14,549 bases of DNA from Bdellovibrio sp. (GCA_019104905.1 JAHRXB010000270.1:1-14549), one strand, 5' to 3'. Shown: positions 5,532 through 13,478, counted from the stretch's first letter. Notes: a model not told the origin generated them from the letters alone. Numbers and translations are program-made.

Positions 5532-6695
5532 GTGAAAAATTATCTTTTTACGAGCGAATCTGTATCTGAGGGGCATCCCGATAAAATGGCAGACCAAATT
5601 TCTGATGGCATCTTGGATGCGATCTTGGCTCAAGACCCTAAGGGTCGTGTGGCCTGTGAAACCTTGCTGACGACGGGCTTGATTGTTGTCGGGGGCGAGA
5701 TCACGACGTCTGCAAAAGTGAACTTCTCAGAAGTGGCTCGTGATGTGGTGAAGCGTATCGGTTATGACAGCTCTGACAAGGGTTTTGATTACAAAACTTG
5801 CGGTGTCATGATCGCTGTGGGCCAACAATCTCCTGATATCGCTGTGGGTGTCAAAGAGACCTTGTCTGATGATCAAGGGGCCGGAGACCAAGGATTGATG
5901 TTTGGTTATGCGGTGAATGAAACTCCAGAGTTGATGCCTTTAAGCATTGCGATGTCTCATAAACTTGTGAAGGATCTTGCAGCACTTCGTAAGGCGAACA
6001 AGGTGGATTGGCTCCGTCCTGATGCAAAATCTCAGGTGACTGTGCAATACGAAAATGGCGTAGCCAAGCGTATTGATACTGTCGTGATTTCCACTCAGCA
6101 TGCTGACTCTGTTTCTAATGCGACTATCAAAGAATTCATCACGGAAGAATTGATTAAGAAATCCATTCCTGCAAACTGGTTGGATGCAAAGACCAAGTTC
6201 CACATCAACCCGACGGGCCGTTTCGTAACGGGGGGACCGATGGGAGATGCCGGCCTGACCGGTCGTAAAATCATCGTAGATACTTACGGTGGGCATGGGG
6301 CTCATGGCGGTGGGGCGTTCTCTGGTAAAGATCCTTCGAAAGTGGATCGCTCGGCGGCTTACGCAGCTCGTCATATTGCCAAGAACATCGTTGGCGCTGG
6401 TCTTGCGGAAAGATGTTTGGTTCAGGTGGCTTATGCTATCGGTGTTGCGGAGCCTGTGAGCATCACAGTGAACGACTATGGCACAAGCAAAGTGGGCCCT
6501 GAGGCGTTGGAAAAAGCAGTTCGTCAGGTTTTTGACTTGCGTCCTGCAAGAATCACAAAAGATTTGGATCTTTTGAGACCTATTTACAGTCAAACGGCAG
6601 CCTATGGCCACTTTGGCCGTAATGAAGAGTCCTTCACATGGGAGAAGCTCAATAAGATTGAGCAGCTCAAAGACGCCGTAAAGACTTTGGCGTAA
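5532..6695 (+). CDS. metK: S-adenosylmethionine synthetase
   Basis: MetK makes S-adenosylmethionine from methionine and ATP, releasing phosphate and pyrophosphate, as a cytoplasmic tetramer. Family signatures are all present: E-G-H-P-D-K at residues 13-18 with the ATP-contacting His15 and Asp17, G-A-G-D-Q-G at 116-121 in the flexible active-site loop, and [10 protein letters not shown] at 253-262 followed by F-S-G-K-D-P and the S-K-V-D-R-S segment for phosphate and metal binding. The length of 387 residues from GTG 5532 is normal; the upstream ATG at 5523 would give 390 with a badly spaced ribosome binding site. The gene stands alone between a promoter with a structured leader and a strong terminator. 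Its product feeds methylation reactions whose by-products the nucleosidase/apt pair at 3237-4296 could recycle. Confidence 0.96.
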   Translation: MKNYLFTSESVSEGHPDKMADQISDGILDAILAQDPKGRVACETLLTTGLIVVGGEITTSAKVNFSEVARDVVKRIGYDSSDKGFDYKTCGVMIAVGQQSPDIAVGVKETLSDDQGAGDQGLMFGYAVNETPELMPLSIAMSHKLVKDLAALRKANKVDWLRPDAKSQVTVQYENGVAKRIDTVVISTQHADSVSNATIKEFITEELIKKSIPANWLDAKTKFHINPTGRFVTGGPMGDAGLTGRKIIVDTYGGHGAHGGGAFSGKDPSKVDRSAAYAARHIAKNIVGAGLAERCLVQVAYAIGVAEPVSITVNDYGTSKVGPEALEKAVRQVFDLRPARITKDLDLLRPIYSQTAAYGHFGRNEESFTWEKLNKIEQLKDAVKTLA

Positions 6696-6718
6696 TTTTA
6701 AAGAAAACCGTAATCATT

Positions 6719-6756
6719 GCGCCGAGTTGTCTCTAGCAACTCGGCGCTTCTTATTT
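6719..6756 (+). terminator. Rho-independent terminator after metK
   Basis: An 11-base perfect stem, GCGCCGAGTTG at 6719-6729 and CAACTCGGCGC at 6737-6747, closes a 7-base loop and is followed by the T-rich tract TTCTTATTT. It isolates metK from lepA. Confidence 0.9.
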
Positions 6757-6757
6757 G

Positions 6758-6763
6758 TATACT
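6758..6763 (+). promoter_or_regulatory. Possible -10 element for the lepA-lepB operon
   Basis: TATACT matches the -10 consensus at five of six bases and sits about 48 bases before the lepA ATG, just past the metK terminator. No convincing -35 is found at the usual distance, which would fall inside the terminator stem. The site is therefore tentative. Confidence 0.3.
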
Positions 6764-6810
6764 GCGCGCTGGGCGTAAGAAGCGCCAACTTCATCTAAAA
6801 AAAGAGAATT

Positions 6811-8610
6811 ATGGATCCTAAATTTATACGTAACTTTTCTATCATTGCTCACATTGACCACGGTAAATCGACTTTGGCGGACGGTCTTCTTTCTGCCACG
6901 GGCGCGTTGTCTGATCGTGAGAAAAAGGATCAATTCCTCGACAACATGGAGTTGGAGCGCGAACGTGGAATCACGATTAAGGCGCAAACCGTTTGTTTGG
7001 ATTTTAAATCCAAAGACGGCAACATGTATCAGATCAATTTGATCGATACTCCGGGGCACGTGGATTTTTCATACGAAGTGTCGCGTTCTTTGGCTGCCTG
7101 TGAGGGCGCTATTCTGGTCGTCGACGCCGCTCAAGGAGTGGAAGCTCAGACTTTGGCCAACGTTTATTTGGCACTTGAGAACAATCTCGAGATCATTCCT
7201 GTTTTGAATAAAATTGACCTTCCTTCGGCAGATCCTGAAGGCGTGGCAAAACAAATTGAAGACACCGTGGGACTTGATTGCACTGGAATTATCCATGCGT
7301 CGGCCAAAGAAAAAATCGGGATCACTGACATCCTGGAGGCCATCGTTGAGAAAGTTCCTCCTCCAAAGGCGGATCGCAGTCTGACTCCTCGGGCGCTCAT
7401 TTTCGATTCTTGGTTTGATGCTTATCAGGGTGTGGTCGTATTGGTGCGCGTGATGGATGGAGCCATTAAAAAAGGCGACAAGATCAAGTTCATGGCGACG
7501 GATCGTGATTACGAAGTTTTGCGCATGGGTAAATATAAACCTTTCCCCGCGATGCAAGAGGCCTTGGAAGCGGGTGAGGTGGGCTTCCTTATTTGCGGTA
7601 TCAAAGACATTCGCGACGTGAAGGTGGGTGACACCGTCACATCCGCAAAACATCCAGCGACAGAACCACTTCCTGGTTTCCAAAGAATCAAACCGATGGT
7701 TTTTGCGGGCATTTTCCCGGTGGTGGCTTCGGAATACGAAAGTTTAAAAGATGCTTTGGATAAGCTCTGTTTGAATGACTCTTCTTTGACTTACGAGGTG
7801 GAAAAATCCGCCGCTCTGGGCTTTGGGTATCGTTGTGGTTTCTTGGGTCTTTTGCATATGGAAATCGTGCAAGAGCGTTTGGAGCGTGAGTTCAATCTTG
7901 ATTTGATCACCACGGCTCCGACGGTGGTTTACAGAATCACGAAGACGGATGGGACAGAGATCATGCTCGAAAACCCATCGGGTATGCCCAATGAAACTCA
8001 GATTGCCAAGTTTGAAGAACCTTATGTGAAGGTGACTCTGCACACTCCCACCGAATATATCGGCGGGATTTTGAAGCTCTGTGAAGATAAGCGTGGCATT
8101 CAGATTAAAATGGAATACGTGACTGATAAAAAAGTCATCATTGAATACAAACTCCCGATGAATGAAATGGTCATGGACTTCTATGATCGTTTGAAGTCGA
8201 TCTCTAAAGGTTATGCCTCGTTGGAGTATGAATTCATCGGCTTTGAAGAGTCAGACCTCGTAAAATTGGATATTCTGATTAACGGGGAACCTATCGATGC
8301 TCTTTCTTTGATTGTTCACAAATCGAAGTCCGTCAATCGGGGCCGTGCTTTGACGGAAAAGATGAAAGAGCTGATTCCTCGTCAGCAATACCAGGTGGCG
8401 ATTCAGGCGGCGATTGGTGCAAAAATTATTGCTCGTGAGACCTTAGGGGCCATGAGAAAAGACGTGACCGCCAAGTGTTATGGTGGTGATATTTCCCGTA
8501 AGCGTAAGCTTTTGGAGCGTCAAAAAGAGGGTAAAAAGCGCATGAAGCAAATCGGAACAGTCGATGTGCCTCAGGAAGCCTTCTTGGCGATTCTAAAAGT
8601 TGAGGATTAA
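6811..8610 (+). CDS. lepA: Elongation factor 4 (LepA)
   Basis: LepA is a ribosome-associated translational GTPase, linked to back-translocation and to efficient translation or 30S biogenesis. The 599-residue length is standard. The GTPase domain shows A-H-I-D-H-G-K-S-T at 13-21 (G1), the [11 protein letters not shown] switch I segment typical of LepA, D-T-P-G-H at 79-83 (G3) and N-K-I-D at 133-136 (G4). Domain II follows, then the EF-G-like domains III and V, and the LepA-specific C-terminal domain with [22 protein letters not shown], which faces the peptidyl transferase centre. The start ATG has only a weak AGAGAA upstream. The gene is followed after 15 bases by the first signal peptidase gene, as in the classical lepA-lepB operon. 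Confidence 0.97.
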   Translation: MDPKFIRNFSIIAHIDHGKSTLADGLLSATGALSDREKKDQFLDNMELERERGITIKAQTVCLDFKSKDGNMYQINLIDTPGHVDFSYEVSRSLAACEGAILVVDAAQGVEAQTLANVYLALENNLEIIPVLNKIDLPSADPEGVAKQIEDTVGLDCTGIIHASAKEKIGITDILEAIVEKVPPPKADRSLTPRALIFDSWFDAYQGVVVLVRVMDGAIKKGDKIKFMATDRDYEVLRMGKYKPFPAMQEALEAGEVGFLICGIKDIRDVKVGDTVTSAKHPATEPLPGFQRIKPMVFAGIFPVVASEYESLKDALDKLCLNDSSLTYEVEKSAALGFGYRCGFLGLLHMEIVQERLEREFNLDLITTAPTVVYRITKTDGTEIMLENPSGMPNETQIAKFEEPYVKVTLHTPTEYIGGILKLCEDKRGIQIKMEYVTDKKVIIEYKLPMNEMVMDFYDRLKSISKGYASLEYEFIGFEESDLVKLDILINGEPIDALSLIVHKSKSVNRGRALTEKMKELIPRQQYQVAIQAAIGAKIIARETLGAMRKDVTAKCYGGDISRKRKLLERQKEGKKRMKQIGTVDVPQEAFLAILKVED

Positions 8611-8625
8611 TGGAGAGGATGCAGC

Positions 8626-9393
8626 ATGAGTGACAACAAAAACAGCTGGAACTGGCGCACAAAACATTTTTGGACTGAAGGATGGGGTTCTCTCTTTTTG
8701 GCGGTCTTCATCGCGCTTTTCATTCGCTGGGGATTTATTGAAGCTTACGTCATTCCCTCTGGATCGATGCTTCCGTCGCTCTTGATCCACGATCATATTT
8801 TTGTGAATAAACTGACTTATGGATTGCGTGTCCCTTTCAGTGAAAACTGGTTGGTGAAATTCAATGAACCCAAGCGTGGTGAAGTGATTGTCTTTAAATA
8901 CCCTAAAGACATGAGCACATTCTTCATCAAGCGTATTGTCGGGGAGCCCGGCGATAAAATTTATTATGAAAACGGCACTCTTTATATCAACGATAAACCT
9001 GTTGATAAAAAAGTCCCTGCCAACATGGATGACTTTGCCTGGTTGCGCGATGCGGACTTCCAGCGTGATGGAAACATCAATGACAGCAAGGACAATTACG
9101 TAGAATTCACAGAAGAGCTTCCCGGTGGAAAGAACCACGCGATCCTTCTTCGCAAGGGTGATATCTACGAAACTTTCGGTCCGGTGACGGTGCCCCAAGA
9201 TCATCTTTTTGTGATGGGTGACAATCGTATGAACTCGTCCGATGGACGTGTTTGGGGATTTTTGCCAAAACAAAACATCCTGGGCCGCGCGATGTTCGTA
9301 TGGCTCAGCTGTGAGGAAACGGTTCCGGCTCTTCCTTTCTTATGTAATCCTCTGACGACTCGTTGGGGGCGCTTCTTTCACTCTGTAAATTAA
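8626..9393 (+). CDS. lepB: Type I signal peptidase, first of three
   Basis: Signal peptidase I cleaves signal peptides from exported proteins at the outer face of the inner membrane with a Ser-Lys dyad. This 255-residue copy has one N-terminal membrane segment at about 20-38, then Y-V-I-P-S-G-S-M-L-P-S with the nucleophile Ser47, F-I-K-R-I-V-G-E-P-G-D with the general base Lys102, and G-D-N-R-M-N-S-S-D-G-R (box E). Box E is slightly unusual: Met replaces the Asp that normally follows G-D-N-R. A Cys pair, Cys229 and Cys240, lies near the C-terminus in W-L-S-C and L-C-N-P. ATG 8626 follows GGAGAGG (8612-8618) with 7-base spacing and comes 15 bases after lepA. Its stop codon overlaps the next start by one base. 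The catalytic dyad is intact, so it should be active. Confidence 0.95.
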   Translation: MSDNKNSWNWRTKHFWTEGWGSLFLAVFIALFIRWGFIEAYVIPSGSMLPSLLIHDHIFVNKLTYGLRVPFSENWLVKFNEPKRGEVIVFKYPKDMSTFFIKRIVGEPGDKIYYENGTLYINDKPVDKKVPANMDDFAWLRDADFQRDGNINDSKDNYVEFTEELPGGKNHAILLRKGDIYETFGPVTVPQDHLFVMGDNRMNSSDGRVWGFLPKQNILGRAMFVWLSCEETVPALPFLCNPLTTRWGRFFHSVN

Positions 9394-10097
9394 TGACAGA
9401 GCCAACGCCCACTCGAAGTTTAAAAGGAACGTGGAATCAGGCGATTCTGACGTTCCTTTTTCCCATTTTGTTGGTGTTGAGTGTACGGTGGGCCGTGGTG
9501 GAACCTTTTGTGATTCCATCGGGAAGTATGATTCCTAATCTTCTGATTCACGATCACATTCTCGTGCAAAAAGCTGCTTATGGATTGCATGTGCCTTTTG
9601 GAAATCCTTGGATTTTTCAATGGTCCCAACCTCAACGGGGGGAAATCATTGTTTTTAAGTATCCAGAAAATCCCGACGTCTACTACATCAAAAGATTGAT
9701 TGGTCTTCCGGGGGACAAGGTGGATGTGCAAAACGGTCGGATCACGATCAATGGGAAGAAATTCACTTTAACTCCTTACGAGAGTCCCAGCAGCGAAGTG
9801 GGCTTTAACTACTACACTGAAAATAACGGCACGAAATCCTATGTGGTGCGGTTTATTTCTGAAGAAGTGGGGGGCGAATCCCAGTCTTACACCGTTCCTG
9901 AAGGTCATTTCTTTTTTATGGGAGACAATCGCGATCAATCCAGTGATTCTCGCTATTGGGGTTTTGTGAAGAATGATTACATTGTGGGGAAAGCTTGGGT
10001 GATTTGGTTGTCTTGCCATAGCACTTTGCCGACGATGACCTTTGTTTGTAATCCCTCTGAAATTCGTTTCGATCGACTATTTAAAAAAGTGCAGTAA
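9393..10097 (+). CDS. lepB: Type I signal peptidase, second of three
   Basis: A 234-residue paralogue of the preceding gene. One membrane segment lies at about residues 16-36; F-V-I-P-S-G-S-M-I-P-N carries Ser45, Y-I-K-R-L-I-G-L-P-G-D carries Lys100, and box E is the standard G-D-N-R-D-Q-S-S-D-S-R-Y-W-G-F. It shares with the first copy the P-S-G-S-M-x-P-x-L-L-I-H-D-H-I block and the Cys pair with identical spacing (Cys208 and Cys219), so these two look like a relatively recent duplication. ATG 9393 shares one base with the upstream stop (TAATG) and has no nearby purine-rich site, so translation probably depends on coupling. An earlier in-frame GTG at 9363 would add ten residues inside the previous gene and is not favoured. 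Confidence 0.94.
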   Translation: MTEPTPTRSLKGTWNQAILTFLFPILLVLSVRWAVVEPFVIPSGSMIPNLLIHDHILVQKAAYGLHVPFGNPWIFQWSQPQRGEIIVFKYPENPDVYYIKRLIGLPGDKVDVQNGRITINGKKFTLTPYESPSSEVGFNYYTENNGTKSYVVRFISEEVGGESQSYTVPEGHFFFMGDNRDQSSDSRYWGFVKNDYIVGKAWVIWLSCHSTLPTMTFVCNPSEIRFDRLFKKVQ

Positions 10098-10142
10098 GAA
10101 ATTGTCTTTCCTTCTTTCTTAAGTTCGTCCTAAGATTGAGGG

Positions 10143-10820
10143 ATGACTCGTTGGCGGGAATATTTAACAACTTTGATCTTGGCAGTGCTGTGCGCCCTTT
10201 TTGTGCGTAACTATCTTGTGACTGCCTATAAAGTGCCCACGGGCTCTATGCAGCCCACCTTAAAACCCGGCGATTTCATTTTTTCTTCACGCATCTCCTA
10301 TGGGTTTCCCGTGCCATTTGCAAAAGACAAGTGGGCGTCATCTTTACCTGAGCGGGGTGATTTGGTGGTCTTCACTTATCCCAATCAGCCGACAACAACT
10401 TACGTAAAACGCGTGATAGGTCTTCCTGGGGATCGTGTGCAGATCATCAATGGGCGTTTGATTTTAAATGAAGAGCCGATGAGATATGAAAAAGTTTTGG
10501 AAAATCAGCAAGACAATCCAAATCCAGAAATGTTTGATATCTACCAGGAAGTGTCTGGAGAGAATCATTGGCGCGTGATTTTTCAAAAGCAGTCCGAGGA
10601 TAAAGATTTCGGCCCTTTGGTGGTTCCTCCGGGGGAAGTCTTTTTGCTTGGGGACAATCGGGATGCAAGTGACGACTCGCGCTATTGGGGCACGGTTCCT
10701 ATGACTCAGGTGGTGGGTCGGGTCGTATTAATTTGGCTTTCATTGGATTGGCAAAAAAAATGGGGTGGGGATCGTTACCCTTCGGTGCGTTGGGACCGAG
10801 TTTTTTCTCCACTGTATTGA
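10143..10820 (+). CDS. lepB: Type I signal peptidase, third of three
   Basis: A 225-residue, more divergent signal peptidase. The membrane segment spans about residues 8-24; Y-K-V-P-T-G-S-M-Q-P-T carries Ser35, Y-V-K-R-V-I-G-L-P-G-D carries Lys89, and box E is G-D-N-R-D-A-S-D-D-S-R-Y-W-G. The P-T-G-S-M variant and the replacement of the Cys-containing C-terminus by W-L-S-L-D-W-Q-K-K-W-G separate it from the first two copies, hinting at a different substrate set. It lies 45 bases after the second copy. GAGGG directly touches the ATG with no spacer, and no earlier start is possible because TGA at 10137 closes the frame. It may be read by reinitiation or from a leaderless transcript (TAAGAT at 10131-10136 sits at -10 distance from the ATG). 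Confidence 0.94.
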   Translation: MTRWREYLTTLILAVLCALFVRNYLVTAYKVPTGSMQPTLKPGDFIFSSRISYGFPVPFAKDKWASSLPERGDLVVFTYPNQPTTTYVKRVIGLPGDRVQIINGRLILNEEPMRYEKVLENQQDNPNPEMFDIYQEVSGENHWRVIFQKQSEDKDFGPLVVPPGEVFLLGDNRDASDDSRYWGTVPMTQVVGRVVLIWLSLDWQKKWGGDRYPSVRWDRVFSPLY

Positions 10821-10845
10821 CATCTCGGAACTCGGGCCATAGGCT
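10817..10845 (+). promoter_or_regulatory. Sigma-70-type promoter for the pyrB-carA-carB operon
   Basis: A perfect -35 TTGACA (10817-10822) overlaps the TGA stop of the third signal peptidase gene, with TAGGCT (10840-10845) as the -10 after exactly 17 bases. Transcription would begin near 10852, three to five bases before the pyrB ATG, so the message would be nearly leaderless. This fits the missing ribosome binding site. Confidence 0.6.
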
Positions 10846-10850
10846 TGGGT

Positions 10851-10867
10851 TCTAGATGTTGTCTAGA
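10851..10867 (+). repeat. TCTAGA twin palindrome over the pyrB start codon
   Basis: TCTAGA occurs at 10851-10856 and again at 10862-10867, separated by five bases that hold the rest of the ATG and the next codon. The copies can form a six-pair stem around the loop TGTTG. It overlaps both the predicted transcript start and the start codon. Confidence 0.4.
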
Positions 10868-11758
10868 CAAAATAAATCCCTCATTGATCTTAATTCTCTC
10901 GGAAAAACAAAAATCGACTTCCTATTCTCTTTGGCGGATCAAATTGCTGCCAATAAGTCGTTGGACTTTGAGGGCTTCGGTAAAACCGGAGCCCTTTTGT
11001 TTTTTGAAGCCAGCACCCGAACTCGTATGAGTTTCGAGACGGCGTGTGCTCGACTTGGAGTTTACCCCTTGCGTTTGGATGGTAAGGCGGGGAGCAGTTT
11101 GGAAAAGGGCGAGACTTTTGAAGATACGGTTCTGAATGTGGATGCCATGAAGCCGTCCTTTTTGGTGATTCGCTGCGGGGATGAGTTGGATTTAAAATCC
11201 CTTTCTGAAAAAGTTCACAGTCCTATTTTAAATGCGGGCTGGGGAAAGAAAGGCCATCCGACTCAAGCTCTTTTGGATGCTTACACGATTCGAAAACATC
11301 TGGGAACCTGTGAAGGTCAGAAGGTTTTGATAGTTGGTGATGTTCGCCATAGTCGTGTGGCCGCTTCTCACTTTGAGTTAGCAAAGAAGCTGGGCTATGA
11401 GGTGGCGTTGTGTGGTCCGACGGAATTTTTGCCGGAATCCTCGGGACAAAAAGTCTTCACTTCTTTGCGCGAGGGACTGCAGTGGGCCTCTGTGGCAATG
11501 GCGTTGCGCGTGCAATTAGAGCGTCACTCTCATCAGTACTCGCTGGCAGACTATCGTAAGCAATATGGATTTACTCAAGAGAACTTGAAGGCGTTGTCAG
11601 CTAAAGCTTTGATCATGCATCCGGGGCCCATCAACCAAGGGACAGAACTGGATGCGGAAGTTTTGCGGGATTCGCGATGCCAGGTGCTGGATCAGGTTTC
11701 TAATGGCGTCTTGATTCGTCAAAGTCTTATTTATGCAACTCTAGCGGGGGAAAAATAA
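10856..11758 (+). CDS. pyrB: Aspartate carbamoyltransferase catalytic subunit
   Basis: PyrB joins carbamoyl phosphate to aspartate, the committed step of pyrimidine synthesis. The 300-residue protein has F-E-A-S-T-R-T-R at 50-57 with the carbamoyl-phosphate-binding S-T-R-T-R, the S-S-L-E-K-G-E segment (Ser80, Lys84) contributed across the trimer interface, H-P-T-Q at 134-137, G-D-V-R-H-S-R-V-A, L-R-V-Q at about 217-220 and H-P-G-P-I-N-Q-G. Asp is usual in the N-A-G-D-G stretch before H-P-T-Q; here it is N-A-G-W-G, a local difference that is unlikely to abolish activity. No pyrI regulatory subunit lies nearby. The start ATG has no ribosome binding site, consistent with a near-leaderless message. 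Its stop overlaps the carA start by one base, so it leads an operon whose next genes supply its substrate. Confidence 0.95.
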   Translation: MLSRQNKSLIDLNSLGKTKIDFLFSLADQIAANKSLDFEGFGKTGALLFFEASTRTRMSFETACARLGVYPLRLDGKAGSSLEKGETFEDTVLNVDAMKPSFLVIRCGDELDLKSLSEKVHSPILNAGWGKKGHPTQALLDAYTIRKHLGTCEGQKVLIVGDVRHSRVAASHFELAKKLGYEVALCGPTEFLPESSGQKVFTSLREGLQWASVAMALRVQLERHSHQYSLADYRKQYGFTQENLKALSAKALIMHPGPINQGTELDAEVLRDSRCQVLDQVSNGVLIRQSLIYATLAGEK

Positions 11759-12822
11759 TGAAGGGCTATTTGGTTCTTGAAAGTGGCGAGTTGTACACAG
11801 GTCTTTGGCAGGGTGGAGAAGATCGTGCTGGGGAAGTGGTGTTTAATACGTCCCACTCTGGCTATGAAGAAATCGCCACAGACCCTTCTTATTTTTCGCA
11901 AATCGTAGTGATGACCGCTCCCATGCAAGGAAATTATGGCGTTGAAGATGACGTGTGGGAGTCGCGTCGACTTTGGATTGAGGGATTTATTTGCCTGGAG
12001 ATTCAAGACACCGAGCGCGATCACGCATGGAAGAAGCGCCTGACTGATAACAAGATTCCGCTTGTGACTGAGCTCGATACGAGAAATCTCGTATTGCGTC
12101 TCCGCCAAGGAGGAACTCCCTGGGGGGCTCTTGTTTGTGCGGATTCAGAGCAAGAGGCTCGCCAAAAAGCGCAAGCTTTGATCGCTCAAAAAAAGACTTT
12201 GGATAAAGACTGGGTTTATCTCACATCTCGCCCGCAGGCTGAAACTCGCAGGGGTGAAAACATGGTCGGCCCGCGCGTGGCGGTTTTAGACTTTGGCAGT
12301 AAAGAAAATATCTTACGGGAGCTCCAATCTCGCTGTTCTGAGGTTAAAATCTTCAACAGCCGCAGCTCAGTTCAGGAAATTCTGGAATACAATCCCGACG
12401 GCATTATGTTGACCAATGGCCCCGGTGATCCGGCGGATGTGAAAATGGCGACGGGCACCGTGCGTGAGCTGTTAGGGGTGAAGCCGATCTTTGGGATCTG
12501 CATGGGTCATCAGATTTTGGCCCTGGCCTTAGGGGCGAAGACCTACAAGTTAAAGTTTGGTCATCGTGGCAGTAATCACCCCATTCGCGACACTCTGCTT
12601 AATCAGATCTATATGACCAGTCAGAACCATGGATACGCCGTGGAAGAGGGCAGTTTGCCTGGGGACGTAAAAGTGACCCATGTGAATCTAAATGATGGCA
12701 CTGTGGCAGGTTTTTATAGTGAAAAAAAGAAGTGTTTGGGAATACAATATCATCCGGAAAGTTGCCCAGGGCCTCATGAGGCGGCCGGGCTATTTAGCTA
12801 TTTTGTAGAGCGGATGATATGA
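11758..12822 (+). CDS. carA: Carbamoyl phosphate synthase small subunit
   Basis: CarA hydrolyses glutamine and channels ammonia to CarB for carbamoyl phosphate synthesis, serving arginine and pyrimidine pathways; here the placement behind pyrB favours pyrimidines. The 354-residue protein has the CarA-specific N-terminal domain (G-E-V-V-F-N-T-S-H-S-G-Y-E-E-I, then P-M-Q-G-N-Y-G-V) and a class I glutamine amidotransferase domain. The catalytic triad is Cys248 in G-I-C-M-G-H-Q, His332 and Glu334 in Y-H-P-E-S. L-T-N-G-P-G-D-P and Q-N-H-G-Y-A are further family marks. ATG 11758 shares its A with the pyrB stop, and GGGGG at 11746-11750 lies 7 bases upstream. The next gene overlaps its stop by four bases (ATGA). 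Confidence 0.96.
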   Translation: MKGYLVLESGELYTGLWQGGEDRAGEVVFNTSHSGYEEIATDPSYFSQIVVMTAPMQGNYGVEDDVWESRRLWIEGFICLEIQDTERDHAWKKRLTDNKIPLVTELDTRNLVLRLRQGGTPWGALVCADSEQEARQKAQALIAQKKTLDKDWVYLTSRPQAETRRGENMVGPRVAVLDFGSKENILRELQSRCSEVKIFNSRSSVQEILEYNPDGIMLTNGPGDPADVKMATGTVRELLGVKPIFGICMGHQILALALGAKTYKLKFGHRGSNHPIRDTLLNQIYMTSQNHGYAVEEGSLPGDVKVTHVNLNDGTVAGFYSEKKKCLGIQYHPESCPGPHEAAGLFSYFVERMI

Positions 12823-13466
12823 ACGAATATGAAAAACTAATTGAAAAAATTCTGAATCACTTTGTGAGCGACGCCTTCAAGGACGAATTGGCCATGGCTA
12901 AAAAAGAGTTCTTTGAAAATGCGGGAACCTTGGATGAAAACTCGGAGCATTATGAGTCCCGTATGGCGCAGTTTTATGATTGGTATTTTTTCACTCGCGA
13001 ACTGAAAGGTTTCGGGCAAACGCCTTTGGAGGCTTGTTTGTTGGTTCGCGAATTGCGTTTTTCAGATGAAGAGCTCAAGACTTTGGAAATTTTAAAACAA
13101 CATCGTCATTCTATTTTTGAATTTAATAAAATCAAAAATGGGGATGTTTATATTAAAGATCTTTTGGCGAATAAGAAGCTTGTGGTGAAGCAATCTTCTT
13201 ACGTTTTCGGATTTGATCCTGACGAACTTTTTGAAGTTCGTTTGATTCCACAGGGTGACTCTTTCGTGTTCACGCGAGGATTTTGTTTCCATCCTGAAAG
13301 CGCCAAAAAATTTATTTTAAGCGAAGTAAAGCGCCATCGAAAAGATCCGGATTTGGATCCTGATCTTCTCATGCTTCGTTTGATTAAGATGCGCTATAAG
13401 TTTGAACAGTATAAGCATGTGAAGCCTGAAATGATCTACTCGAATGAGGGAAAATTAGGCGTCTAA
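12819..13466 (+). CDS. Conserved-looking hypothetical protein between carA and carB
   Basis: Not recognised with confidence. The 215-residue, soluble, charged protein has no signal peptide or membrane segment. An N-terminal helical part (about 1-50) leads to F-Y-D-W-Y-F-F-T-R-E-L and G-Q-T-P-L-E-A, then a stretch E-F-N-K-I-K-N-G-D-V-Y-I-K-D-L-L-A with V-V-K-Q-S-S-Y-V-F-G-F-D-P-D-E-L-F-E-V-R, and a basic C-terminus. This order (W-x-x-F, T-P-L-E, a short beta region with K-D-L-L, then G-D/F-D-P-D-x-L-F-x-x-R) is reminiscent of a widespread bacterial family of unknown role, which I cannot name securely. ATG 12819 overlaps the carA stop as ATGA, and carB starts 12 bases after its stop, so it is co-translated with both synthase subunits. 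A role tied to carbamoyl phosphate synthesis is inference only. Confidence 0.75.
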   Translation: MNEYEKLIEKILNHFVSDAFKDELAMAKKEFFENAGTLDENSEHYESRMAQFYDWYFFTRELKGFGQTPLEACLLVRELRFSDEELKTLEILKQHRHSIFEFNKIKNGDVYIKDLLANKKLVVKQSSYVFGFDPDELFEVRLIPQGDSFVFTRGFCFHPESAKKFILSEVKRHRKDPDLDPDLLMLRLIKMRYKFEQYKHVKPEMIYSNEGKLGV

Positions 13467-13468
13467 AA

Positions 13469-13473
13469 GGGGG
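13469..13473 (+). promoter_or_regulatory. Ribosome binding site that decides the carB start
   Basis: GGGGG, preceded by AAAA, lies 5 bases before GTG 13479, which opens the carB frame. A nearer ATG at 13475 is only one base away and leads to a stop after eight codons, so GTG is preferred. Confidence 0.65.
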
Positions 13474-13478
13474 AATGA

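Noticed and set aside
5940..6611. Long open frame on the minus strand inside metK (223 codons)
   Set aside because: Its translation lacks any recognisable motif and it lies wholly antisense to a highly conserved gene.
7069..7683. Long open frame on the minus strand inside lepA (204 codons)
   Set aside because: Antisense shadow of a conserved coding region with no family resemblance.
8593..9273. Long minus-strand open frame opposite the first lepB gene (226 codons)
   Set aside because: Antisense to a clear signal peptidase with intact catalytic motifs; no independent support.
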